DNA from: Candidatus Aminicenantota bacterium
GTDB lineage: Bacteria > Acidobacteriota > Aminicenantia > Aminicenantales > Aminicenantaceae
DNA: 64,000 bases
NCBI GenBank assembly: GCA_020344415.1
Contig: CP070825.1
Location: forward strand, 2,624,225 to 2,688,224
Reading direction: 5' to 3'
A program made the position numbers and the translations under genes. The notes beneath the pieces were generated by a model. That model had not been told where the DNA came from and did not search any database. It saw only the letters and a list, made by a program, of their open reading frames with translations. Shown here one piece after another: positions 1 through 8,900 of the stretch (its first letter is position 1; each line of letters opens with the position of its first letter).

Positions 1-527
1 AAACTACTGTCGCAACCAAAGAGAAGAAAAAGCCTAAAGAAGAAAAACCCCTCCCAGAGAAAAAAGCTGAAGAAGAAGCTCTCCCTGAAAAAACAGATAA
101 AGAAGAAAAGAAAAAAGAAAAAGAGGTAGAGAAGGAAAGTAAGGCTAAAGATAAAGCAGAAGAGGAAAAGGTCGAGGAAGAAAGAGTAGAGGTAAAAGAA
201 GAAAAGAAGGAAAAAGTAGAAGAAAAAGCAGAAAAAAAAGAAGAGGAGAAAGATAAAGCGAAAGAAGAAGTAGCAGAGAAAGAAAAGGCGGTAAAAGTTA
301 AGGAAGAGAAAGAGGAAAAGGAAAAAGAGGAAGAGAAAAAAGTCGAGAAAGAAAAAGCTGAGCCTGCACCTCCCTCCCCTGCTCCCAAAAAAAAGAAGAT
401 AAATAAGATGACATTAGCTGAAATTGAAGCTAAATTGGAAGAAATCAAGGAAACAGAGGGAGGCTTCCGCTCAAAATATGCTCAACAGCTCCTTCGAAGA
501 AAAAATTATTGGAACTCTTTAAAATAG
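1..527 (+). CDS. C-terminal part of a Lys/Glu-rich protein (5' end outside window)
   Basis: An open frame runs from the window edge (codons starting at base 3) to TAG at 525-527. About 130 residues are almost entirely Lys, Glu and Ala with scattered Pro and Val, a low-complexity highly charged stretch. It is followed by a short Pro-rich hinge and a normal-composition C-terminus of about 40 residues (MTLAEIEAKLEEIKETEGGF, then ending in RRKNYWNSLK) that looks helical. The upstream part is missing, so no function can be assigned. The charged stretch resembles the disordered tails of ribosome- or nucleic-acid-associated proteins, but that is only a compositional resemblance. It converges with the membrane protein gene at 606-1109. 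Confidence 0.7.
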   Translation, partial: TTVATKEKKKPKEEKPLPEKKAEEEALPEKTDKEEKKKEKEVEKESKAKDKAEEEKVEEERVEVKEEKKEKVEEKAEKKEEEKDKAKEEVAEKEKAVKVKEEKEEKEKEEEKKVEKEKAEPAPPSPAPKKKKINKMTLAEIEAKLEEIKETEGGFRSKYAQQLLRRKNYWNSLK

Positions 528-605
528 ATAATCAAAAAAACTTAGAAATCTTAAAATAAATAATTCTTTAAAGAGCCAGGGGGATAGATATTTTTGATAG
601 AATCC

Positions 606-1109
606 TTACTTCTTGAAAGGCAGCTTCGCCCTGAGACGATACAGAGGAATAAGAATCAGAATAATACCGAATAAAGTATAAAAATAGACTTTATCTACAC
701 CGCTTTCTTTTCCATAAGCCAAAAAGATAATTCCCCTTTGAAGATGAATAAATATCAAACTAAAAAAGATGAGAACCATATAAACGAATTCTTTCCTTAA
801 GTCTGATAAAAAAGACATCCTTTTCTTATAGATTAAATCAGCCTGGCCTTCTCTAGATGGCTTATAATGCCCAATCCTGCTCACAAGCCAGAACCCTGAA
901 CAAAATAGAGTCTGAATTATTGGATAAACAAAAAAAAGCGGTGATTTCTTCATCATCATAACTTGCTGCCCGAAGAAATTTACCCAGAGGGGTATTCTTT
1001 GAGGGAGACGCGGGTATGAGTAGAACGCTAATATCCAGCCCATGCTGATGAGGATAATGTTGGCTATAAAAAGCAAAAGCAATGTCTTTTTTTTCATTTT
1101 TGGAGTCAT
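606..1109 (-). CDS. Small membrane protein, DUF1648/SdpI-like
   Basis: This 167-residue protein has about four hydrophobic segments (near residues 8-28, 55-77, 105-125 and 138-158). The segment after the first helix, YPRLPQRIPLWVNFFGQ, resembles the DUF1648 signature (a proline pair, 'IP.HWN..G') found in SdpI-like immunity and membrane proteins. That assignment rests on the short motif and membrane layout only. The start ATG has no clear Shine-Dalgarno sequence; a second ATG four codons later (MKKKTLL) is possible. It stands alone, convergent with the gene at the window start. Confidence 0.6.
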   Translation of the reverse strand: MTPKMKKKTLLLLFIANIILISMGWILAFYSYPRLPQRIPLWVNFFGQQVMMMKKSPLFFVYPIIQTLFCSGFWLVSRIGHYKPSREGQADLIYKKRMSFLSDLRKEFVYMVLIFFSLIFIHLQRGIIFLAYGKESGVDKVYFYTLFGIILILIPLYRLRAKLPFKK

Positions 1110-1230
1110 TAAAAAATTCTTTACAGTGAGAAGTTACGTCTCATCATTTGATATATAGAAGAGCAGCAATGAATATTCAGAGCTTTTAAAAAAGAATCCA
1201 CCTCCAATTGAAGAACAATATGATATTTGG

Positions 1231-1270
1231 CCTGGATTATTCACAAGGCATTTTTTATGAATAATTCAGG
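1231..1270. repeat. Inverted repeat after the M14 peptidase stop codon
   Basis: Arms 1231-1243 and 1258-1270 (CCTGGATTATTCA / TGAATAATTCAGG) pair over 13 positions with one G.T, around a 14-nt loop. The element abuts the TAA of the minus-strand M14 gene. It may act as a terminator or mRNA 3' stabiliser, although there is no U-run. It contains the 11-mer TGAATAATTCA that recurs elsewhere in the window. Confidence 0.6.
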
Positions 1271-3157
1271 TTAATCGCTCAATTTGATTTTGATTCTTTT
1301 TTTATCCTTACCGCCATGTTGGGATTCGACATTGACTTCCAGCCAGCCCTGGGAACCATCCATTTTCACCAATGCGGCAAATCGGAGTGTCTGTTTCCCC
1401 TTGAGTCTGAATTCAGTTCCTTTTTCTGTGATCGATTCACATTGTGCCCGATAATGCTGAGGATCAACTGTTGTAGTACCTTCAGGAATCTTGACCAATG
1501 ATATATTATCCGATGATGTGAGGGTGATTTTGTCCTTCACTGTTCTTTTGAGCTGTATCGATCTGTCCGATGCAGTAGGGTAAACACGCTCGTTCTTTAC
1601 TGCCACTTCGATCCAGTAAAGGTTATGCGTGGCCGGCGTTATGGTCACATCATCTATCTCTACTTTAGGAAACTGACTGGCACAATACATCACGAACTGT
1701 GCATTCTTAAAGGCCTCCATTTCTATGTACCTGGCAGGAGGTGTTCTCTGTGTGTGTTTTTTACGTGAACCTCCGATCCATATTTCACCAAAATCAGGAT
1801 GATTGAATTTGTGCGGTGTGATCCAGCCTTCCCCGGCAAGTTCGACATCAATCCATTTAAGATACTCTTCATCGGAAACTCTACCATCGCCATCCACATC
1901 CGCATCAAATGCAGGTGAGCCCCAGAGTTCAATGAGATAGCTGTATGCTCCGAGCATATGATATGTGGCTGCATGAGCTTGGCCGCTCAGGCCTCCGAAG
2001 ACAGCACGGTAATTTTTAAGGATGCGCGCACCCATGGTTACAATTTCTGTTTGTGTATCCAGATCATGTTGATATTGTGGAGCAACCTGGCGATTAAAAA
2101 GCTGTGCGTATTTGTCAGTCCTTCGCATCGCCTCCAGGCGCTGGTTGAGCATTTCCTGCATACGCTGGCGTTGTTCTGCTGATAGGGCTTGACGTTTAAC
2201 CGCCAGTGGAGCCTGGAACATGATTAGTCTGCCAGCGTTGTGGTAATGAAAGCTAGCAAAAATATTGGGATGGGCAAGCTGAAATTCGAACACATTGCGG
2301 CATTCAGGCTCTGACATTGGGTATGGATTTCCGGCCGGTAGATTCCATCCATAGGGAAAATTCCTGTTCGGATCGGGTCCGCCGATATCGTCTTCGTTGA
2401 TCATGCCGTCGCCGTCATTGTCATACCCTTCTGGGCTGAGTCTACGAAACCGCATGCCTTCCTCTTTTGGATCGCCTACCAAGATAAACCGTCGCTTATC
2501 TGGTGACAGCTTGTACTCCCCTTTGGGATCCTCGATGTACATGACAGAGAGCTCTCCATCGCCATCTACATCTTCTGTCCGGTCTTCATCGTACAGTCCA
2601 TCGCCGTCATTATCTTCGGGTCTATACGGCTCGCGAGGATTGTTTGCCGTGTTCGGAAATTCAACAAAGGATCTATTCGCGTCCACATTGAGACCAGGCA
2701 GAATATAAAACGTGCAGTTATCGACCAAGTCATGAACATATTTGTCATAATCATACCTCGTGAGCAAATACCACATCAGGTACAAGGAACAACTAATCCC
2801 ATTGACCTCATTCCCATGTATGGCTCCGTCAACCCACATCGCTGGCTTGTCTTGATGCTTCCCAGTCGATTTTGCAGTAATAGTAATCATGTATTGCTCA
2901 CGGCCCATGCGGCTTCTTCCGATGCTTTGAATGTCTGCCAGCCGAGGATATTTTTTCTGAATGTCGTGCATGATTTTTGTCCATTCAGCATAGGGATAAT
3001 AGCGTTTCCAGCTAATCGGGAAGTCAAGTTCTCCATGGTAACCCCCTGGACTCTTCTGGACTTTTTTTTGTGCGTATGCTGGAGTCATAAAGGATGACAT
3101 TAGCAAGACGACCAGAGCAAAACCTAATATATATTTGAAATTTATTCTCGCTTTCAT
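1271..3157 (-). CDS. Secreted M14 family zinc carboxypeptidase with Asp-rich DxDGDG repeats
   Basis: This 628-residue protein begins with a signal peptide (about residues 1-29, ending TPAYAQ). The M14 zinc site is visible as H114-G-N-E117 and a later His (H304, in SFHYHNAG); NRNFP at 264-268 holds the substrate-binding Arg and YLIELWG carries the catalytic Glu410. Three Asp-rich blocks of DNDGDG or DVDGDG type (near 183-201, 246-256 and 419-429) look like calcium-binding, dockerin/EF-hand-type loops inserted in or beside the catalytic domain. It probably trims peptides outside the cytoplasm. An AGGAGGGC ribosome-binding site precedes the ATG. It lies 12 nt after the upstream M14 paralogue on the same strand and should be co-transcribed. 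Confidence 0.88.
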   Translation of the reverse strand: MKARINFKYILGFALVVLLMSSFMTPAYAQKKVQKSPGGYHGELDFPISWKRYYPYAEWTKIMHDIQKKYPRLADIQSIGRSRMGREQYMITITAKSTGKHQDKPAMWVDGAIHGNEVNGISCSLYLMWYLLTRYDYDKYVHDLVDNCTFYILPGLNVDANRSFVEFPNTANNPREPYRPEDNDGDGLYDEDRTEDVDGDGELSVMYIEDPKGEYKLSPDKRRFILVGDPKEEGMRFRRLSPEGYDNDGDGMINEDDIGGPDPNRNFPYGWNLPAGNPYPMSEPECRNVFEFQLAHPNIFASFHYHNAGRLIMFQAPLAVKRQALSAEQRQRMQEMLNQRLEAMRRTDKYAQLFNRQVAPQYQHDLDTQTEIVTMGARILKNYRAVFGGLSGQAHAATYHMLGAYSYLIELWGSPAFDADVDGDGRVSDEEYLKWIDVELAGEGWITPHKFNHPDFGEIWIGGSRKKHTQRTPPARYIEMEAFKNAQFVMYCASQFPKVEIDDVTITPATHNLYWIEVAVKNERVYPTASDRSIQLKRTVKDKITLTSSDNISLVKIPEGTTTVDPQHYRAQCESITEKGTEFRLKGKQTLRFAALVKMDGSQGWLEVNVESQHGGKDKKRIKIKLSD

Positions 3158-3169
3158 TGTGCCCTCCTG

Positions 3170-5305
3170 TTATTGAATCGAAAGGTCTTTAACCTTGGTG
3201 CCGCCTTTCTGAGATGTGACCACAATTTTGAGCGGCGTTTTTCCTTCCACTGCTATGAGCCACTTGACTCTACGCTTCGAACCTCCTGTTTTAACCTCTG
3301 TTGGCTGAATCCCTGGGCGTCGTCTCATTCTTATTGGGTAGCCAGGAGGGATAAAGCGTGGCATCCTCCTCATCTGCGGCTGTTGTGCCGGTCGAGGAGC
3401 ACCTCGGCCCGAATCGCCTGGAATCTTCATTATCCCCTCTATAACACCTAACTTCTGGAACGTAGTGCCCTGTAGGTATGTGATTTCATCCCGATTTCCG
3501 ATAAGCCAAACAATGTCCTCACGGTTTCCAGAAAGCTGCGCTCCTCTGGCAACATGGGGGGCCAATTTCCCCTTATTCTCTATTGTTGCAGTGACTTCAA
3601 CAATTTTATACGCTCCTTTTGATTTGCCCTTCTTAATCGTCACCTGATCGCCTTTCTGAGATACGACTGCATTATTTGCTCTATTGGCTGTAAAAAGCAC
3701 GCGTGCTTTGGCATCGCTGATAACGACTTCAGGCTGGAGCCCTGCTCTGAAAAACTCACACTGCCAGTGTTTTTCGCAGACATCAATCAGAGGCTCTCCA
3801 GGCAAAGCATTGCCCCGGTACTTCGGTATCCAGCCGCCGATCTCGCCTTCGCCGAGCTCAGGATGTTCGAATTTCTTCCATGGCACAAATAGTTTTCCGC
3901 CGAATTTTTCATCCTGATACTTCAAAAGGGCACGTTCCCTCTTTATTCTGGCATCTTTACCTGAAAATTGGGGAAAACCCTTTATATCTTTTTGAGGATT
4001 CCAAAGTTCGGTTGTGATGGAATACATGCCGTACTGCATGTAAGCCCAGTCACCTGCCATGCCATAGCCATAACGCCTGTCTCTGGCCTCGTTATAACTA
4101 GCTCTCCAGCCGCGCGGCAATTCGTACCCTCGCACAATGGCATATTTATTCTTGGAAGTCTTCTTGAGTTTCTCTTTGAATTTATCAAGCGAGCCGGTCT
4201 CTTTCCATGCTTCCGGAATTTCTTCTCCGATAATCTCCAGGTATTTTTTTCCCATGATCCTGTCAAATACGGCGACGTCCTTAGGATGCAGCTTATCGGG
4301 AGAGGCAGTTCCGAGAGGCCTGTAAGTAAATCCTCCAGATGTATGATAAAACTGTGCCATTAGGATATTCGTATGGTTAGTGAAAAACTCGGCAACAGCA
4401 TGAATTTCGGGAGATGAGGTCGGATAATCTCCTTGACCACCCGCCATGCCATTATCTCGCCACCATCCCTCCGGGAAATTCCGATTTAAATCGATTCCCC
4501 GCTCAGAGTCTTCCCCACGCTTGCCATCGCCGTCATTATCTTTATCCTCCCGGATGACGGCATACCGCTGCTTCTCTGTCTTCTCGCCCTTACCAAGACG
4601 AACCATCAAACGGGAATCTTCGTCATCGATCACATACTGACCCTTCGAGTTTTTATAACGAAATTGCGTAATATATCCATCCTTGTTGAGGTCATCATAT
4701 CCATCCTCATTTATCCTGCCGTCGCCGTCGTCATCTTTCATCATGCTGTTTTGCCTCTGGGAGATGCCTTTCTCAACGCTGTTATAAACTCCGTCTGGAT
4801 TAATTATAGGACAAATATAGAAGGTTTGATTATCAATGATATTCTTGACCTTCGGATCTGAATCATACCCTGAAACAAGCTTATCGATGATGTATAAACA
4901 AACCTCTGTTCCCGTAAACTCATTCCCATGCGTGCTGCCACAGATCCAGTGTCCTGGCTTGCCCTGATACGGTTTCATAGGGGGAACATTTTTGACTCCC
5001 TCTTTACGCATATTCCGCAATTTCACAAGAGCATCAACCGTAATCCCTGTTTTCATGTTTGAAAGGACCAAGACATAGATCTTTCTCCCCATATTGCTTT
5101 TACCGATCTCTATCAGCTTGCTAATGCTCCCGTGAGCCTTTGCCACATCTTTGATATACTTCACAGTTCCCGTATACCCATGATAATCATCAAAACTAAG
5201 GGGAACCTTCTGTCGCGCGAAAGCAGAATCGCTTACACCTATTAAAGCAAAGCTAATCACTAAAATAAAAACCGTCCTGCATACCTTAAAAGCTCGAAAT
5301 TTCAT
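3170..5305 (-). CDS. Secreted M14 family zinc carboxypeptidase with Asp-rich loops (paralogue)
   Basis: The start is placed at ATG 5305 because AAAGGAGGTC lies five bases upstream and the protein then begins with a signal peptide (MKFRAFKVCRTVFILVISFA, cleaved near SAFA). An in-frame ATG 13 codons earlier (5344) is less likely. In the 711-residue product the zinc ligands are H126-G-N-E129, DLNRNFP carries the substrate Arg, and ITTELWNP supplies the catalytic Glu. Several DDDGDG, DKDNDGDG and DLNKDG stretches look like calcium loops. The C-terminal third has a Pro/Arg/Met-rich linker and probably beta-sandwich domains. It is the first gene of a two-gene operon with the next M14 peptidase, suggesting extracellular peptide degradation. 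Confidence 0.87.
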   Translation of the reverse strand: MKFRAFKVCRTVFILVISFALIGVSDSAFARQKVPLSFDDYHGYTGTVKYIKDVAKAHGSISKLIEIGKSNMGRKIYVLVLSNMKTGITVDALVKLRNMRKEGVKNVPPMKPYQGKPGHWICGSTHGNEFTGTEVCLYIIDKLVSGYDSDPKVKNIIDNQTFYICPIINPDGVYNSVEKGISQRQNSMMKDDDGDGRINEDGYDDLNKDGYITQFRYKNSKGQYVIDDEDSRLMVRLGKGEKTEKQRYAVIREDKDNDGDGKRGEDSERGIDLNRNFPEGWWRDNGMAGGQGDYPTSSPEIHAVAEFFTNHTNILMAQFYHTSGGFTYRPLGTASPDKLHPKDVAVFDRIMGKKYLEIIGEEIPEAWKETGSLDKFKEKLKKTSKNKYAIVRGYELPRGWRASYNEARDRRYGYGMAGDWAYMQYGMYSITTELWNPQKDIKGFPQFSGKDARIKRERALLKYQDEKFGGKLFVPWKKFEHPELGEGEIGGWIPKYRGNALPGEPLIDVCEKHWQCEFFRAGLQPEVVISDAKARVLFTANRANNAVVSQKGDQVTIKKGKSKGAYKIVEVTATIENKGKLAPHVARGAQLSGNREDIVWLIGNRDEITYLQGTTFQKLGVIEGIMKIPGDSGRGAPRPAQQPQMRRMPRFIPPGYPIRMRRRPGIQPTEVKTGGSKRRVKWLIAVEGKTPLKIVVTSQKGGTKVKDLSIQ

Positions 5306-5360
5306 GTGTAGACCTCCTTTCAAAGAATTGTGGAATTTATTCATTAATTATTCACACATT

Positions 5361-5388
5361 TAAATATAAATCAAAAAATAGTTGTCAA
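5361..5388 (-). promoter_or_regulatory. Predicted sigma70 promoter for the M14 peptidase pair
   Basis: Reading the minus strand, TTGACA (5388-5383) is followed after 16 nt by TATTTA (5366-5361). Transcription would begin near 5354, leaving about 50 nt before the chosen start at 5305. It is inferred from the motif only. Confidence 0.45.
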
Positions 5389-5418
5389 AGAGGGGCTGTT
5401 TCCTACTGGAAAAAGACA

Positions 5419-5447
5419 TTTACATTCTTTCTTTTTTCTGATAATAT
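5419..5447 (+). promoter_or_regulatory. Predicted sigma70 promoter of rpsO-pnp
   Basis: TTTACA (5419-5424), a 17-nt spacer and TAATAT (5442-5447) preceded by an extended TG (5439-5440) form a good promoter. The predicted start site near 5454 leaves a short leader containing the AAGGAG ribosome-binding site of rpsO. Confidence 0.6.
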
Positions 5448-5471
5448 CATTAATCATTTTCAAAGGAGATA

Positions 5472-5744
5472 ATGCTCTTGCTGAGTAAAGAAGAAAAATC
5501 AAAAACCATAAACAAAAACAAAATCCATTCATCTGACACAGGGTCGCCAGAAGTTCAGATTGCCCTCATTACTGACAGAATCAATTATTTAACCAAACAC
5601 TTTTCAACACACAAAAAAGATCATCACTCCCGAAGCGGCCTTCTGAAACTCGTTGGGCGAAGAAAAAGACTTTTGGAATATTTAAAAAAACAAGATGTCA
5701 ATAGGTACGAAAAGTTAATCCAAAAGCTCAAACTCAGAAAGTAG
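5472..5744 (+). CDS. rpsO: 30S ribosomal protein S15
   Basis: This is the small-subunit protein that binds 16S rRNA helices 20-22 early in 30S assembly. The 90-residue product carries the family core: [13 protein letters not shown], the [15 protein letters not shown] segment and [10 protein letters not shown] near the C-terminus. AAGGAG at 5463-5468 lies very close to ATG 5472. TTG at 5478, giving MLSKEEK like most S15 proteins, has a more usual spacing and may be the true start. It is followed 21 nt later by pnp, the classic rpsO-pnp order. Confidence 0.95.
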   Translation: MLLLSKEEKSKTINKNKIHSSDTGSPEVQIALITDRINYLTKHFSTHKKDHHSRSGLLKLVGRRKRLLEYLKKQDVNRYEKLIQKLKLRK

Positions 5745-5765
5745 TGTCATCCCTCAGAGACAACG

Positions 5766-7931
5766 ATGTCCGAAAAAAAGCTCAGTCTTGAAATAAATAA
5801 TCGCACCCTCTCCATTGAAATTGGGAAAATCGGAAAACAAGCCGACGGTTCAGCTCTGATTCGCTATGGCGATACTATTATGTTCGTCTCCGCCACTTCC
5901 AATAAAGAAGTTAAAGAAGAAAAACCCTTCCTTCCTTTAATCGTTGATTACCGTGAGAATACTTACGCTGCGGGAAAAATTCCCGGCGGCTTCTTTAAAA
6001 GAGAAGGCAAGCCTTCAGAGAGGGAAATTCTCGTAAGCCGCCAGATTGACAGACCGATAAGGACCCTTTTTCCTGAAGGCTACTGTAATGACACTCAAAT
6101 TGTTGCTCTTCTGCTCTCAGCCGATCTAGAAAATGAACCTGATACTTTGGGTATCATTGGAGCTTCTGCTGCCCTCTATTTCTCTGATATTCCCTTTAAT
6201 ACTCCCCTGGGAGCTGTGAAAATTGGCTATATTAATAACGAGTTCATAACCAACCCTACCATGAAGCAACTCGAAGAAAGCTCTCTGAACATGGTTGTTA
6301 CAGGTACAGATGAGGGAGTCGTGATGATAGAGGCGGCTGGCGTTGAAGTTGATGATGAAATAATTGTGGAGGGCATTGCCAAAGCGCAGGAGACTATAAA
6401 TAAAATTGTTGCCATACAGAAAGACCTTTTTAAAAAATTAGGCGTACAAAAACGGGAATTTAATCCCAAAGAATTCGATCAAGCAAAGATTGAAAAAATT
6501 GAAAAGGAAATATCTTCTTCTCTGATGAAAGCTATCCAAACCAAGATAAAAAAATCCAGAGAAGAAGGGTTAAGCAAAATTTTAGATTCCCTGCTGAGTC
6601 AAATTCCAGAAGAAAATGAAGACGAAATCAATGAAACCAAGGAAATCTTCTTCAGGATCCAAAAAAAATTAGTAAGAGATTTAATATTAAACGAAGGAAA
6701 GAGGACAGATGGAAGAGGATTCGACGATATAAGACCTATCTCCGTTGAAGTAGGCATTCTTCCCCGCACTCACGGATCTGCTCTTTTTACTCGAGGAGAA
6801 ACTCAATGTCTGGCAACTGTCACTCTAGGTACATTTGAAGACGTACAGAGACTCAATGGGATCGGAGAAGAGGCCGAAAAGAGGTTCATGCTACATTACA
6901 ATTTTCCTCCTTTTAGCGTAGGAGAGGTTTCTTTTTTAAGAGCTCCTGGAAGGCGAGAAATCGGTCATGGAGCTCTCGCTGAAAAATCTATCCTCGCCTC
7001 TATTCCTGACGAGGAGGTCTTTCCTTACACCATCCGTATTGTCTCCGATATATTGGAATCCAATGGGTCTTCCTCTATGGCCACAGTATGTGGCGGAGTA
7101 CTTTCATTAATGGATGCAGGCGTTCCACTTTCCATGGTTACAGCAGGAATCGCTATAGGACTAATTAAAGAAGACGATCGCTACGCTGTACTCACGGATA
7201 TTGCAGGTCTTGAAGACCATTTTGGAGATATGGATTGTAAAGTTGCGAGAACAGAAAAAGGGATCACGGCTATCCAACTGGATTTGAAGGTTCCTTCTAT
7301 TTCAGTTGAAATTTTAAAAGAGGCCCTCCAAAAATCCCAGGAAGCATGCAAAGCTGTACTAGTCAAGATGAAAGAAGCAATTCCTGAACCACGATCTGAC
7401 ATTTCTGCTTATGCTCCCCGAATCATAAATTTGGTTATAAACCCTGAAAAGGTTGGGGACGTAATAGGACCCGCCGGAAAGGTCATTAAAAGAATCCTTG
7501 CCCAAACTAATGCCAAAATAGATATTGAGGAGAGCGGGAAGATTACAATCGCTGCTTCTGATACCGAATCTGCCCAGATGGCCAAAAATCTAATAAGCGA
7601 GATTACAATAGAGGCAGAAGTCGGTAAGACCTATACAGGAAAAGTTGTCCGGCTTGAAGAGTATGGCGCCTTCATCGAAATCCTCCCCAATATAATCGGT
7701 CTCCTTCATATTTCTGAAATAGCCCATTACCGTGTTAGAAATATCAGGGATGTTCTCAAAATGGGGCAAACAGTCCGCGTTAAGGTTCTTGATATTGGAG
7801 AGGACAACAGGATCAAACTGAGTAAAAAAGCCTTAGAACAAAATTCCTCGAATCACCGCTCCGGTTTTAACCAGGACCGCCATAGAAAATCTTCATCTCA
7901 TAACAGCCGGTATAATAAAGATAAGCTTTAA
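5766..7931 (+). CDS. pnp: Polyribonucleotide nucleotidyltransferase (PNPase)
   Basis: PNPase degrades RNA 3' to 5' by phosphorolysis as a homotrimer in the cytoplasm. The 721-residue protein has the full order: first RNase PH domain, an all-helical linker (about 235-310), second RNase PH domain (containing RTDGRG and APGRREIGHG), a KH domain (about 551-612 with GPAGK) and an S1 domain (about 617-690, with EYGAFIEI). The C-terminal tail is short, basic and Ser/Asn/His-rich rather than an RNase E-binding motif. It follows rpsO closely and is probably co-transcribed. The length is normal for the family. Confidence 0.97.
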   Translation: MSEKKLSLEINNRTLSIEIGKIGKQADGSALIRYGDTIMFVSATSNKEVKEEKPFLPLIVDYRENTYAAGKIPGGFFKREGKPSEREILVSRQIDRPIRTLFPEGYCNDTQIVALLLSADLENEPDTLGIIGASAALYFSDIPFNTPLGAVKIGYINNEFITNPTMKQLEESSLNMVVTGTDEGVVMIEAAGVEVDDEIIVEGIAKAQETINKIVAIQKDLFKKLGVQKREFNPKEFDQAKIEKIEKEISSSLMKAIQTKIKKSREEGLSKILDSLLSQIPEENEDEINETKEIFFRIQKKLVRDLILNEGKRTDGRGFDDIRPISVEVGILPRTHGSALFTRGETQCLATVTLGTFEDVQRLNGIGEEAEKRFMLHYNFPPFSVGEVSFLRAPGRREIGHGALAEKSILASIPDEEVFPYTIRIVSDILESNGSSSMATVCGGVLSLMDAGVPLSMVTAGIAIGLIKEDDRYAVLTDIAGLEDHFGDMDCKVARTEKGITAIQLDLKVPSISVEILKEALQKSQEACKAVLVKMKEAIPEPRSDISAYAPRIINLVINPEKVGDVIGPAGKVIKRILAQTNAKIDIEESGKITIAASDTESAQMAKNLISEITIEAEVGKTYTGKVVRLEEYGAFIEILPNIIGLLHISEIAHYRVRNIRDVLKMGQTVRVKVLDIGEDNRIKLSKKALEQNSSNHRSGFNQDRHRKSSSHNSRYNKDKL

Positions 7932-7952
7932 TCCGCATAAATATTGGCAAAA

Positions 7953-8444
7953 ATGAGCAAATTCTTTTTACACAAAAAAGGATTCACTCTGACTGAGATG
8001 CTGGTCACCCTCACTATTTTGGCTATTCTAGCCACAGCAGTTATGCCCTTGGCAAAGACAGCAGTAAAAAGAGAAAAAGAGATTGAACTAAGAAGAAACC
8101 TTAGGCTGATGAGAGAAGCCATTGATGCGTACAAAAGGCTGGCTGATGAGAAAAAAATAGAAGTCGATGAAGACTCATACGGATATCCTCCTGACCTAGA
8201 AACCTTGGTAAATGGAGTAGAAGTGGAAAAAGAAGAAGAAGGAGAAGACAGGAGATCATCAAAAAGGATTGTAAAATTCTTAAGACGAATCCCCAAGGAT
8301 CCTATGACAAACTCCTTCGATTGGGGATTAAGATCTTACGAGGATGAGCTTGATTCTGATATCTGGGGTGGTGAAAATGTCTATGACATCTATACCAAGA
8401 GCAAGGCTACTGCCCTAGATGGGACAAAATACAGGGATTGGTAA
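7953..8444 (+). CDS. Type IV pilin / type II secretion pseudopilin-like protein (GspG-like)
   Basis: A short positively charged leader (KFFLHKKG) is followed by FTLTEMLVTLTILAILATAV, the prepilin-peptidase site with Glu+5 and the hydrophobic N-terminal helix. The rest contains YPPDLETLV and RRIPKDPMT, typical of GspG-like major pseudopilins ('YP..L..L', 'IP.DP'). An Asp/Glu-rich insert (about residues 85-100) is unusual. ATG 7953 is preferred; an in-frame TTG at 7944 is possible, and neither has an obvious ribosome-binding site. It is the first of three consecutive pilin-like genes between pnp and lpxB. Confidence 0.82.
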   Translation: MSKFFLHKKGFTLTEMLVTLTILAILATAVMPLAKTAVKREKEIELRRNLRLMREAIDAYKRLADEKKIEVDEDSYGYPPDLETLVNGVEVEKEEEGEDRRSSKRIVKFLRRIPKDPMTNSFDWGLRSYEDELDSDIWGGENVYDIYTKSKATALDGTKYRDW

Positions 8445-8449
8445 GTCAA

Positions 8450-8863
8450 ATGACTAAAATATATCCAAAAAAGAGAAAAAAGGGCTTTACTCTGATCGAA
8501 ATAATCATCGTTTTTACCCTGATTGGAATATTGGTAGGCCTGGGAATTCCTCAGTACAAATACGCGACCAAAAGAGCCCGGGAGTCTATATTAAGAGAAA
8601 ATCTTTTTCAAATGAGAATATTGATAAATCAATATTACGCAGATAAACAGAAATACCCCCTCTCTCTTCAAACCCTTGTGGACGAAGGTTACTTGTATAA
8701 AATCCCTGCGGATCCCATAACGAAGTCTTCAGAAACGTGGGTGGAAGTACGAGAAACTCTCACTGACGAAAATGTTCTACTAGCAGTGGAACCTGGGATC
8801 GTTGATATATTTTCTGGTTCAGAGCAAAAAGGTATAGATGGAACTCTCTACAACACATGGTAA
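8450..8863 (+). CDS. Type IV pilin / pseudopilin-like protein (GspG-like)
   Basis: This protein of about 137 residues has a prepilin leader (KKRKKG) before FTLIEIIIVFTLIGILVGLG, a textbook N-methylation and prepilin-peptidase site with Glu+5. The globular part has YPLSLQTLVDEGYLYKIPAD, the GspG-family pattern. ATG 8450 is chosen; a TTG at 8438 overlaps the previous gene's stop and is less likely. It probably forms part of a short periplasmic pseudopilus or pilus with its two neighbours, since they share orientation and near-zero spacing. Confidence 0.83.
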   Translation: MTKIYPKKRKKGFTLIEIIIVFTLIGILVGLGIPQYKYATKRARESILRENLFQMRILINQYYADKQKYPLSLQTLVDEGYLYKIPADPITKSSETWVEVRETLTDENVLLAVEPGIVDIFSGSEQKGIDGTLYNTW

Positions 8864-8900
8864 CATCCGCTCTAAAGCCCGTTAAAATTCGCGGGAAATC

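Noticed and set aside
2397..2708. Plus-strand open frames inside the M14 peptidase genes
   Set aside because: They are antisense shadows with no ribosome-binding site; the repeated Ser/Pro codons come from the opposite strand's Asp/Gly loops.
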